This document shows, piece after piece, positions 1-6,518 of a stretch of DNA of 7,968 bases. Numbering within the stretch: position 1 is the first letter of the stretch; each line of letters begins with the position of its first letter. A program made the translations under genes and the position numbers. This DNA is from Deltaproteobacteria bacterium (GTDB lineage Bacteria; Desulfobacterota; Desulfobacteria; Desulfobacterales; ETH-SRB1): positions 1 to 7,968 of the forward strand of contig JAFDFV010000084.1 in assembly GCA_019309665.1 (NCBI GenBank), in the 5' to 3' direction. The notes under the pieces are model-generated. The model did not search any database. It had not been told where the DNA came from and saw nothing but the letters and a program-made list of their open reading frames with translations.

Positions 1-405
1 GATGAGAATGCGGTGATCGCAGGCATGTCGATTTCTCTGCCGCTTTTTAACAGGAATAAAGGAGCCATTTTGTCAAAAGGTCATGAAGTGACGGCAGCCG
101 GAAAGAAATTCCAGGCATTTTTTGTAGAACGTACTACAGAAGCAGGCACGATCCTTTCTGAGATTGAAAATACCACTGAAGCGTTTTCCGTTTTAACTGA
201 AAAGCTACAGCCAAAGGCAAAAAATGTTTATGCGCTTCTTGAGCGTTACTACAAATATGGAAATATCAGTATCCTTGAAGTTCTTGAAAGCAGACGGAAT
301 CTGCTTGAGATTAATCTGCGCCGTATTGATCTGATCACTGAAAATGCGCTTCTTGCTGCCGATCTCATGGAGCTGACGGGAATACCTGTTCAGATTATTA
401 AATAA
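1..405 (+). CDS. czcC: Outer-membrane efflux channel, TolC/CzcC family (C-terminal part, 5' end outside window)
   Basis: The reading frame is open from base 1 (D-E-N-A-V-I...) and ends at a TAA, leaving about 134 C-terminal residues of a protein normally near 400-450. The visible part is the second half of an OEP domain: the strand motif SISLPLFNRNKG early on, then a long amphipathic helix rich in E, A and L, then YYKYGNISILEVLESRRNLLE, which is the usual Y-x-x-G-x-x-x-x-L-E-V-L-x-x-R-x-x-L-L-E signature, ending with a short ELTGIPVQ tail. TolC-type proteins form trimeric barrel-plus-tunnel channels that receive substrate from an RND pump through a periplasmic adaptor, and the two following genes are those partners. 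The symbol reflects operon position and family, not proven metal specificity. The GTG at 13 is internal, not a start. Confidence 0.9.
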   Translation, partial: DENAVIAGMSISLPLFNRNKGAILSKGHEVTAAGKKFQAFFVERTTEAGTILSEIENTTEAFSVLTEKLQPKAKNVYALLERYYKYGNISILEVLESRRNLLEINLRRIDLITENALLAADLMELTGIPVQIIK

Positions 406-410
406 AAAGT

Positions 411-504
411 AACTGTTCACGGTTTACAGTTATCGGTTCACGGTTTTATGTTTTGAGCAACCTCAAACTGTGAACTGTGAACCAACAACCGTGAACCGTT
501 ACAA
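411..504. repeat. Intergenic inverted repeat built from GTTCACGGTT units
   Basis: The 113-base spacer between the channel gene and the adaptor gene is filled by copies of a short motif. GTTCACGGTT occurs twice on the left (415-424 and 436-445). Its complement AACCGTGAAC occurs on the right (487-496), together with two variants of the form AACTGTGAAC. At the centre TTTGAG (452-457) and CTCAAA (462-467) form a perfect 6-bp stem with a 4-base CAAC loop. The outer arms can extend this into a long imperfect hairpin. There is no T-run after it, so it is not a clear terminator. It could act as an mRNA processing or stability element, or be a REP-like dispersed repeat. Confidence 0.75.
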
Positions 505-518
505 TAAAGGAGATATAG

Positions 519-1604
519 ATGAAACAAAGCAGATTTTTTTTAATTGTTGTTTTCTATGTTCTTCTTCTGCCGGCTGTCTGCCTTGCAATGAAGGAAACGG
601 ATCACGACCATGAAAATTGCGACCACGGCCTTCAAGAGATGCAAGACCCTGATAAACATGACGTTCACAGTAAACACGGCGATACGGATGTAAAGCATGA
701 AGAAGGAGAGGGTCATGATGACCATGATCATGAACAAGAGGCAGCAGTCGTTTTAACAGACCGGGCAGTGGAATTTGCCGGATTAACCATTGACGTAGTG
801 AACAAAAAATCCATTGGCAGATTCATAGTGAACAAAAAATCCATTGGCAGATTCATTGAACTGCCGGGTGAAATCGGGTTTAATGAAGATCGGCTGGCCC
901 ACATTACACCGCGTTATCCGGGCATTGTAAAAAAAGTGGTAAAACAGCTTGGAGAAACCATTCAAAAAGGTGAGTTGCTGGCTGTTGTGGAAAGTAATGA
1001 AAGCCTTACCGCATATGCCATATTGTCCCCGATTTCCGGAAAAATTGTGGAAAAGAATGTGACGCCGGGTGAATTTGTAGGTGAAGATGCCACCCTGTTT
1101 ATTATCGCCGATCTGGCAACCGTCTGGGTAAATTGCGATGTTTATGCCAAGGACGCAGACCTTGTTGAAAAAGGCCTGGAAATTCTGATAACGGCAGTGG
1201 GAACGGACAGGCAGGTTAAGACGACCCTGTCATATGTGGCCCCTGTATACAACACAAGCACCCGCAGCGTGATTGCACGCGCCGTCATTCCGAATACCGA
1301 CGGAAAATGGCGACCCGGTACATTTATCACCGGGAAAATATCCGTATCCACAAAAAAACCTGTTCTCGTGGTATCGCAGAATGCCGTACAGCTTCTTGAC
1401 GGGGAAACAGTTGTTTTTGTCCCAAGTGAACATAAAAACGGTTTTGAACCTGTAGTTGTGCAGAAAGGGGTGGAAAACAATCGCCATGTGGAGATCCTTT
1501 CCGGATTGGCGGAAGGTGACACCTATGTGGCAACAGGCGCCTTTGAACTAAAAGCAAAAATTGTCACAAGCACCCTGGGCGGTCACGCAGGACACGGGCA
1601 TTAG
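519..1604 (+). CDS. czcB: Heavy-metal efflux RND periplasmic adaptor, CzcB type, hairpin-less variant
   Basis: This 361-residue membrane-fusion protein should link the CzcA pump to the outer-membrane channel. The start is supported by AAAGGAGA six bases upstream. Residues 1-23 form a signal peptide (basic MKQSR, hydrophobic core, PAVCLA end); the sequence before C21 is a poor lipobox, so signal peptidase I is more likely. Residues 28-73 contain ten His plus many Asp/Glu and one Cys, and the protein ends GGHAGHGH; both are probable metal-binding tails. The first lipoyl half spans about 128-158 (PGIVKKV...GELLAVVE) and the second about 164-195 (ILSPISGKIVEKNVTPGEFV). They are joined by only ESNESL, so the usual coiled-coil hairpin is absent. 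Beta-barrel and membrane-proximal regions follow (VWVNCDVYAKD; VVVQKGVENNRHVEILSGLAEGD split between them). VNKKSIGRFI is repeated at 94-103 and 104-113. The TAG stop overlaps the next gene's ribosome site. Confidence 0.93.
   Translation: MKQSRFFLIVVFYVLLLPAVCLAMKETDHDHENCDHGLQEMQDPDKHDVHSKHGDTDVKHEEGEGHDDHDHEQEAAVVLTDRAVEFAGLTIDVVNKKSIGRFIVNKKSIGRFIELPGEIGFNEDRLAHITPRYPGIVKKVVKQLGETIQKGELLAVVESNESLTAYAILSPISGKIVEKNVTPGEFVGEDATLFIIADLATVWVNCDVYAKDADLVEKGLEILITAVGTDRQVKTTLSYVAPVYNTSTRSVIARAVIPNTDGKWRPGTFITGKISVSTKKPVLVVSQNAVQLLDGETVVFVPSEHKNGFEPVVVQKGVENNRHVEILSGLAEGDTYVATGAFELKAKIVTSTLGGHAGHGH
796..855 (+). repeat. Exact 30-bp in-frame tandem duplication inside czcB
   Basis: Bases 796-825 are repeated exactly at 826-855, and base 856 also matches the next period. 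The unit adds ten residues, VNKKSIGRFI, without shifting the frame. Perfect identity of the two copies points to a very recent slippage or unequal-exchange event, or to an assembly artefact. It lies just before the ELPGEIGF strand that opens the conserved adaptor core. Confidence 0.97.
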
Positions 1605-1613
1605 GAGACGAAT

Positions 1614-4600
1614 ATGATTGAAAAAATTATTGCTCTGTCATTAAAGAAACGGCTGATTATTGTCCTGCTTCTAATTTCCCTTATAGCCGCCGGCGTTTAT
1701 CAATACCGCCGATTGCCCACAGATGCCTTTCCCGACATATCACCGGTGATGGTCCCGATTTTTGCAGAAGCCCACGGCATGGCGCCGGAAGAAATTGAAC
1801 GGCTAATCACGTTTCCCATTGAGTCGGCCATGAACGGGCTTCCGGGGGTAAAGCTGGTCAAATCCACGTCTGCATTCGGCATGGCGGTAATATATGTCTA
1901 TTTCAAGGATAATGTAGATATCTATTTTGCCCGACAGATTGTCTCGGAACGGATGACCGGTGCGATGGCTGATCTGCCGGAAATGCATAATCCGCCAATC
2001 CTGGGGCCGATATCAACAGGACTGGGTGAAGTATTTATGTACTATCTTACGGCAGATGATACGGTTGACACAAAGGGCAAGGACAAAAATACCTATCTCC
2101 GGGAACTCAATGACTGGTTTGTAAAGTTTCAATTGCAGACCGTGCCGGGGGTGACCGAAATCCTGTCCATGGGCGGTCACATACTCCAGTACCAAATAAA
2201 AGTAAATCCACATTTGCTGAACAAGTATGACCTGGGACTTGAGGATCTGGAAGCAGCCATCACCGGCAACAATGCCAATGCCGGCGGTCAGTTTCTTGTT
2301 CTGGGTGCAGAAGAGTATCTGGTCCGGGGAGTCGGCCTGATTGAACATCTCGAAGATCTTCGCAATATACAACTGAAAGTCATCAGCGGCACGCCGGTTC
2401 GCATCAGGGATGTTGCAGTCGTGGAATTTGGAAATGAAATCCGGCGGGGGGTCGTATCCCGAAACGGAAAAGAGGAAGTGGTTGCCGGAATCGTTATGAA
2501 ACTATTCGGCGAAAACACATCTGAAGTTATTGCCCGACTCAAGGCAAAAATTCCGGAAGTTCAGACAGCGCTTCCAAAAGGTGTTTCCCTTGTGCCGTAT
2601 TATGATCAAAGCCGCCTTGTGGCAAATGCCGTGGGTACTGTAAAAAAAGCCCTGCTCCAGGGGGCCGGGCTCATCCTTTTAACCCTTTTGCTGTTTCTCG
2701 GCAATGTACGGGCTACATTGATTGTTGCCTTTTCGTTGCCGCTCTGTGCACTTATTGCAGTCCTGTTCATGGGAATAACCGGCATGTCCGCCAATCTCAT
2801 GTCCCTGGGGGGAATTGCCATAGCCATCGGCATGCTTGGCGATGCCTCGATTGTCATGGTAGAAAATATTCACCGGCACCTGTCCGATGAAAAAAACAAA
2901 GGACGCAATCCGTTCAAACTGATCGTGACCGCAGGAAAAGAAGTGGGAAACCCGATCCTGTTTTCCGTTGCCATCATCATTATCGTATTTCTTCCCCTTT
3001 TCACCCTGCAAGGCGTTGAGGGAAAGATGTTTTCACCCATGGCATTTACCATTTCGTTTGCCATGCTGGGTTCGGCAGCAGCAGCGCTTCTGTTTGCCCC
3101 TGTGCTGGCGTCGCTTTTTTTGCGGGCCGGCCCCGGCAAAGAGTTTGTCTTTATCGCTGTTCTTAAACAGATATATGGTTTTCTGCTTACTGTCGCACTG
3201 AAAATCAAAGTCTTCATTGTTATCCTGGTACCGGCAGTATTTGCAATATCCGTAATGCTCTTTTTTAGACTGGGGACAGAATTTATTCCGGTGCTTGAGG
3301 AAGGAGTGATACAGGTGAACATTACCATGGCGCCGTCCATATCACTTGAAAAAGCTACAGATACTATTATGAAACTTGAACGCAGTATTCTGCGATATCA
3401 GGAAATTGAATCAACTATCGCCAAAATTGGCCGCCCGGAAGCAGGCAGCCATCCCCATCCGGTAAACTTTGCCGCCATCCAGATGACATTAAAACCAAAG
3501 GAGCAGTGGAAAAACCACAAAGACAAAAACGAGCTGATTGCGTCCCTAAATGAGGAAATGTCACAGTACCCGGGAATTCAGCTTAATTTCACCCAACCCA
3601 TACAGAACCTCTTTGACGAACTTCTTTCCGGTGTCCGAACCCAACTGGCCATAAAGTTGTTTGGCGATGATCTTGATGTTCTGAGAAAAAAGGCAGAGGA
3701 AATCCGGGAGACAATTGAAGGCATCCCCGGCCTGGTGGACCTGTCCACGGAACAAAGCTTTGGTCAGCCCCAGGTGCAGATTATCGCAGATCGAAATGCC
3801 TGCGCACGATACGGGGTGAATGTGTCGGAAATACTGGAGCTTGTAGAACTGGCCGTGGGCGGTGAGGTGGTGGACCAGATATTTTTAAATACCAGACGGT
3901 TCGGCATCCATTTGCGGTATGATGAAAAATACCGTGATAATCCGGAAACCATTGAGAACCTTCTGGTTCATATATCGGACAACAGCAGGATTCCCCTGTC
4001 ACAGGTGGCTACGGTTAAAAAGCTGGTGGGCCCCATCCAGATTAATCGTGAAAAAAATCAGCGACGATGGTTGATTTCGGCAAATGTCCGCGGTCGTGAC
4101 ATGGGCGGCGTGGTCACCGATATTCAGAAAAATATCAGGGAGACGATTCAATTGCCGCCGGGCTATCATCTTGAATACGGCGGGCAGTTTGAAAATCAAC
4201 AGCGGGCCATGAAACGGCTGACCGTCATTGTTCCCACAGTGCTTCTCCTGATTTTTCTTATGCTCTATCTCAGCCTCGGGTATTTCCGGTATGCGCTGCT
4301 CATTTATACCAGTGTGCCCCTTGCCCTTATCGGCGGCATTTTTGCATTGTTTTTCACCGGAGAATACCTGTCTGTTCCGGCGTCGGTCGGTTTTATCGCC
4401 CTTTTTGGTATTGCCGTGCAGAACGGTCTTGTGCTGGTTTCGTATATCAACCAGCTACGGGAGACCGGCATGACGACGATGGATGCGGTCATGGAGGGGG
4501 CGCTGCTTCGTCTCAGGCCTGTTTTGATGACGGCATTGACAACCATTTTAGGACTTGTCCCGCTTCTTCTGTCAAGCGGGCTGGGCTCTGAAGTTCAGCG

Positions 4601-4730
4601 TCCACTTGCAATGGTTGTTGTGGGCGGTCTTGTTTCTTCAACCATGTTAACCCTGCTGGTGATTCCTGTTATCTACCCCTGGTTTGCTGTTCGACAGGAT
4701 TATGAAATCAACGGGGTTAAAAACAAATAA
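1614..4730 (+). CDS. czcA: Heavy-metal efflux RND pump, CzcA family
   Basis: At 1038 residues this is a full-length inner-membrane RND transporter that exports metal ions from periplasm or cytosol using the proton gradient. AGGAGA (1603-1608), overlapping the czcB stop, sits six bases before the ATG, so the two genes are translationally close. The N-terminus has TM1 (about 12-28), then the family signature DAFPDISPVMVP and the porter-domain motif EEIERLITFPIESAMNGLPGV (interrupted here for brevity only). TM4 reads GGIAIAIGMLGDASIVMVEN. D410 and E417 match the proton-relay acidic residues of the family, while the first Asp of the CzcA DxxxxxD pattern is Ala404, as in CusA. The second half has FDELLSGVRTQLAIKLFG (E669), QPQVQI, and TM11-12 with FIALFGIAVQNGLVLVSYIN and GLGSEVQRPLA, which are CzcA-like. 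I infer divalent-cation export (Zn, Co, Cd or Ni class); the exact metal cannot be read from sequence. Confidence 0.95.
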   Translation: MIEKIIALSLKKRLIIVLLLISLIAAGVYQYRRLPTDAFPDISPVMVPIFAEAHGMAPEEIERLITFPIESAMNGLPGVKLVKSTSAFGMAVIYVYFKDNVDIYFARQIVSERMTGAMADLPEMHNPPILGPISTGLGEVFMYYLTADDTVDTKGKDKNTYLRELNDWFVKFQLQTVPGVTEILSMGGHILQYQIKVNPHLLNKYDLGLEDLEAAITGNNANAGGQFLVLGAEEYLVRGVGLIEHLEDLRNIQLKVISGTPVRIRDVAVVEFGNEIRRGVVSRNGKEEVVAGIVMKLFGENTSEVIARLKAKIPEVQTALPKGVSLVPYYDQSRLVANAVGTVKKALLQGAGLILLTLLLFLGNVRATLIVAFSLPLCALIAVLFMGITGMSANLMSLGGIAIAIGMLGDASIVMVENIHRHLSDEKNKGRNPFKLIVTAGKEVGNPILFSVAIIIIVFLPLFTLQGVEGKMFSPMAFTISFAMLGSAAAALLFAPVLASLFLRAGPGKEFVFIAVLKQIYGFLLTVALKIKVFIVILVPAVFAISVMLFFRLGTEFIPVLEEGVIQVNITMAPSISLEKATDTIMKLERSILRYQEIESTIAKIGRPEAGSHPHPVNFAAIQMTLKPKEQWKNHKDKNELIASLNEEMSQYPGIQLNFTQPIQNLFDELLSGVRTQLAIKLFGDDLDVLRKKAEEIRETIEGIPGLVDLSTEQSFGQPQVQIIADRNACARYGVNVSEILELVELAVGGEVVDQIFLNTRRFGIHLRYDEKYRDNPETIENLLVHISDNSRIPLSQVATVKKLVGPIQINREKNQRRWLISANVRGRDMGGVVTDIQKNIRETIQLPPGYHLEYGGQFENQQRAMKRLTVIVPTVLLLIFLMLYLSLGYFRYALLIYTSVPLALIGGIFALFFTGEYLSVPASVGFIALFGIAVQNGLVLVSYINQLRETGMTTMDAVMEGALLRLRPVLMTALTTILGLVPLLLSSGLGSEVQRPLAMVVVGGLVSSTMLTLLVIPVIYPWFAVRQDYEINGVKNK

Positions 4731-4756
4731 AATAAGCCGAATTCAAAGGAGAGGGT

Positions 4757-5035
4757 ATGAAAAATCAAACTATTACCATCACGTTAGTTATTTTTTTTGC
4801 AGGAATTGTTTTGTCCGGGTGTTCGTTTTCCAATATGAATCTTGCGGACAATAAAACGTATACAGTTGAATGCAAAAAGTCCAGCGACCGGATATCGATA
4901 CGATCTGTAAAAATTTATGAGGATGACGGAATCACAGTCGTCAGCGGAAAAATCAAATTGCATAAAAATCGGCGTATCAACCCTGAAAGTGCAGTGCAGA
5001 CTGAAACACGTTTCACCCGGTGCATCGCAGCGTAA
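4757..5035 (+). CDS. Small predicted lipoprotein downstream of czcA, C-terminus possibly altered
   Basis: This encodes 92 residues with a strong ribosome site, AAAGGAGAGG (4746-4755), directly before the ATG, only 26 bases after the czcA stop, so it is probably co-transcribed. A hydrophobic N-terminus ends in the lipobox VLSGC with the lipidated Cys at residue 22, so the mature protein should be membrane-anchored and face the periplasm. The mature part is short and beta-rich by appearance (YTVECKKSSDRISIRSVKIYEDDGITVVSGKIKLH). I do not recognise a named family. The last 15 residues (about ESAVQTETRFTRCIAA) look unlike the rest and lie where the sequence character changes, so the gene may have lost its original 3' end. 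A role in the metal operon is inferred from position only. Confidence 0.7.
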   Translation: MKNQTITITLVIFFAGIVLSGCSFSNMNLADNKTYTVECKKSSDRISIRSVKIYEDDGITVVSGKIKLHKNRRINPESAVQTETRFTRCIAA

Positions 5036-5225
5036 TGTGCAGGATCTCTTCCGGTTTCCACAATCGCATGCACGGCCACCATATGCCGGTACCCCGGCAG
5101 ACGATAAGTGTCATCCCGCCGACCGCATACTTCCCCTGCAACATCGGATAGGCGAGGCTGACCAGGTAGATGAAAAAAGCAAACACAATATGGCTAAAAA
5201 ACGAAGAAAGATCGATAAACAACAA
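5013..5225 (-). other. Possible remnant of a membrane-protein gene (unassigned)
   Basis: The minus strand is open here and reads as a hydrophobic segment (FFSHIVFAFFIYLVSLAYPM) followed by GGMTLIVCRGTGIWWPCM. It has no credible start: the only candidate is TTG without a ribosome site, and the same frame runs back without a stop into the TAG that ends the hicA remnant at 5307. It overlaps the lipoprotein 3' end by 23 bases tail to tail. I do not recognise a family. It may be a fragment left at the junction between the efflux operon and the cassette array, or simply a chance open frame. Confidence 0.2.
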
Positions 5226-5244
5226 AATTTGTAGAAACCAAAAA

Positions 5245-5286
5245 AACGGCCAGGCTTTTTCAGTCAGAGTTCTCCTTTTGTTAGCC
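5245..5286 (-). other. Half or degraded attC-like site after hicA
   Basis: On the + strand CGGC at 5247 is followed 33 bases later by GTTAGCC (5280-5286). The same layout is seen in the two complete elements (CGGC at 5885 and GTTATAC at 5919, 34 bases; CGGC at 6609 and GTTCTGT at 6642, 33 bases). The inner arm GCTTTTTCAGTC matches their GCTTTGGGTGTC and GCCCTTGCTGTC. The conserved other end, CTAACGTACGC, is missing. A weak candidate partner is GGCTGACC...TGAAAAAAGC at 5156-5180, which would give a total of 131 bases, but it has decayed boxes. The array appears broken or worn down at this end. Confidence 0.45.
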
Positions 5287-5306
5287 GCTATTGTAAGTAT
5301 GGTTAT

Positions 5307-5546
5307 CTATGCTCGTTCATATGCTTTTAAGAAATCACCTCGGCTTATATTTGTTTATGTGCAAATAGTTCGCAATGTGGAACTTTTCAGCTTGGGATGA
5401 TTTGGCATAGTCAATGGGGTTTTTGTTCCATCTGAGTTTTCTTTGACCATCGCAATATGTTCACGTTCTTTCACAAGTTCAAAGCCAAGTCGTTTTAAAG
5501 CCTTAATCACTCTCGATTTCGGAGCATCAATAGGGAATTTAGGCAT
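5307..5546 (-). pseudogene. hicA: HicA mRNA-interferase toxin with a premature in-frame TAA
   Basis: HicA is a small dsRBD-fold ribonuclease that cleaves mRNA. Translation from the ATG at 5546 gives MPKFPIDAPKSRVIKALKRL, then GFELVKEREHIAMVKENSDG (H30 is the expected catalytic His) and TPLTMPNHPKLKSSTLRTICT, where a TAA at 5355-5357 stops it at 63 residues. The same frame continues after the stop with TNISRGDFLKAYERA and a TAG at 5307-5309. This is the normal HicA C-terminus (LRTI-xT-Q-A-x-ISREEFL-A-YER). One C-to-T change of a CAA Gln codon would explain it. The start overlaps the hicB stop by eight bases, the usual coupled arrangement. The product lacks its final helix and is likely weak or inactive, although the catalytic part is retained. 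Confidence 0.85.
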
Positions 5547-5772
5547 TGACTGATACTCCAGTCTCAGCTACAAATGCTTCTAAAATTGGTTCATCCACTT
5601 CAAAAGTTTCATCTCCAAATGTTTCGATATGAAACTGGATTGCAGATTTTACACTTATTAAGACTTCTTCGTATGTATCACCTTCACTTACTACCACGCC
5701 TTTCAAGCCAAGTGGATATGCAACATAACCATCAGAATGTTTTTCTACAATAATTTTAAATTGTTTGTTCAT
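5539..5772 (-). CDS. hicB: HicB-type antitoxin
   Basis: A 77-residue protein of the HicB/UPF0150 family, the antitoxin that binds and blocks HicA. The core GYVAYPLGLKGVVVSEGDTY at residues 15-34, then EEVLISVKSAIQFHIETFG (35-53), is the partial RNase-H-like fold seen in these proteins. The C-terminus is short and acidic and has no clear ribbon-helix-helix or HTH DNA-binding domain, so this is the short form. The start is supported by GGAGA six bases upstream on the minus strand. The gene lies first in the pair and its stop overlaps the hicA start, so expression is coupled. It appears intact while its toxin is truncated. It sits just inside the cassette boundary at 5799-5805. Confidence 0.9.
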   Translation of the reverse strand: MNKQFKIIVEKHSDGYVAYPLGLKGVVVSEGDTYEEVLISVKSAIQFHIETFGDETFEVDEPILEAFVAETGVSVNA

Positions 5773-5798
5773 ATTAAATCTCCATTAATTCTATTTCC

Positions 5799-5925
5799 GG
5801 CTAACGTACGCATCACCTGCACCCAAAGCTAACAAAAACCTTGGCAAATACAACTTTTAACAAGGCCTTCGTAAAAGTAAAAAACGGCTCGGCTTTGGGT
5901 GTCAGCGTGAATGCGGTTGTTATAC
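5799..5925 (-). other. attC-like recombination site (127 bp) ending the toxin-antitoxin cassette
   Basis: The left end on the + strand is GGCTAAC followed by GTACGCATCACCTGCACCCAAAGC; the right end is GCTTTGGGTGTCAGCGTGAA followed by TGCGGTTGTTATAC. The arms pair perfectly over ten bases (5820-5829 with 5892-5901) and then imperfectly outward (CAC, CGCAT, TAAC) with unpaired extra bases. That is the architecture of integron attC sites: outer R boxes, inner L boxes, extrahelical bases, and a variable middle of about 60 bases. The right box overlaps the stop codon of the PemK-like gene. Length is similar to the long VCR-type attC sites of chromosomal integrons. The box sequences match the strict consensus only partly. 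Confidence 0.62.
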
Positions 5926-6267
5926 GCCCGATATCCATCTTGCAAGATTTTGTTTCAGTCTACTGAGCCGATCATGAGATATCTGCCCCAACTTCCCCAA
6001 AAGTATATCTTCCTCAACAACGGCAAGTCTGCTGACACGGATTACACTTGGCAATTTTAAGCCGGACCGTATAAAATCTGAATCCTTTGTAGTGACAACC
6101 TCATCTGATTCCTGTATCTTTTGATGAAGTTGGGAGGATATCATACAAATGAGCCAATCATCATATCGGCCAGGCATTTTACGCAATACAAGCGCAGGAC
6201 GAAGCTTTCCTGCTTGCTGATCAGTTTGGGGAAATTTAAAAAGAGTAATTAGTCCTTCAGAAATCAT
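5920..6267 (-). CDS. MazF/PemK-family type II toxin (mRNA endonuclease)
   Basis: A 115-residue protein with the SH3-like barrel pattern of MazF/PemK ribosome-independent endoribonucleases. FKFPQTD (10-16) starts the fold, GKLRPALVL (20-28) carries the conserved R-P, DWLICMISSQ (37-46) is the central strand ending in the conserved S-Q, and LKLPSVIRVSRLAVVEEDIL (70-89) plus LGQIS complete it. The usual G-D before the first strand is replaced by EGL. The ATG overlaps the stop of the upstream antitoxin as ATGA, giving translational coupling. The TAA stop lies inside the attC-like site, as expected if gene and site move together. The gene appears complete. The RNA target sequence cannot be predicted. 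Confidence 0.88.
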   Translation of the reverse strand: MISEGLITLFKFPQTDQQAGKLRPALVLRKMPGRYDDWLICMISSQLHQKIQESDEVVTTKDSDFIRSGLKLPSVIRVSRLAVVEEDILLGKLGQISHDRLSRLKQNLARWISGV

Positions 6268-6476
6268 GAGAAAGATTCCTTGAGATCATTCAGCGAGTAA
6301 TGTGATTGCTCATTTTCCATGCCACGCATTGCTGATGAAAGCGATAAGGTTGACCAGTCAATATTTTCTTGCCTTTCTGTTTTTAATTTTAAATATTCGA
6401 TAAAATCCAAAACTTCTATTTGTTTTAATTCCGGCAATTCTTTTACATTGTTAATAATCTTATTTGCCAAACTCAT
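6264..6476 (-). CDS. Antitoxin of the MazF/PemK-like pair (DUF2281-like)
   Basis: A 70-residue protein whose N-terminal half (LPELKQIEVLDFIEYLKLK, about residues 14-32) matches the L-P-x-x-x-x-x-E-V-L-D-F-x-E-Y-L pattern of DUF2281-type antitoxins. The C-terminal half (LSLSSAMRGMENEQSHYSLN, then DLKESF) is the tail that usually wraps its toxin. The start has a very strong ribosome site, AAGGAGGG, about six bases upstream on the minus strand. It is first in the pair and overlaps the toxin by four bases. The protein should neutralise the toxin and may repress the pair, though no classic DNA-binding domain is evident in so short a protein. The cassette boundary lies about 43 bases upstream of the start. 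Confidence 0.85.
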   Translation of the reverse strand: MSLANKIINNVKELPELKQIEVLDFIEYLKLKTERQENIDWSTLSLSSAMRGMENEQSHYSLNDLKESFS

Positions 6477-6518
6477 AGCATACCCTCCTTGTCAAAATAT
6501 GGGATAGAACTAATCTAT

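Noticed and set aside
2870..3340. 156-codon open frame on the minus strand inside czcA, and similar ones at 2013-2372 and 1142-1522.
   Set aside because: They lie antisense to strongly recognisable RND and adaptor coding sequence, have no ribosome sites and no recognisable domains.
3561..3755. CRISPR or other regularly spaced repeats anywhere in the window.
   Set aside because: Only the 30-bp tandem pair in czcB and the 12-bp pair near 7221 were found; there is no spacer-repeat series.
4917..5234. 105-codon + strand frame overlapping the lipoprotein gene.
   Set aside because: It starts inside the lipoprotein in another frame without a ribosome site, and its composition (many R, Q, H, P) looks like non-coding translation.
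5170..5400. 76-codon + strand frame with a hydrophobic stretch.
   Set aside because: It runs antisense through the attC half-site and the hicA C-terminus, both better supported.
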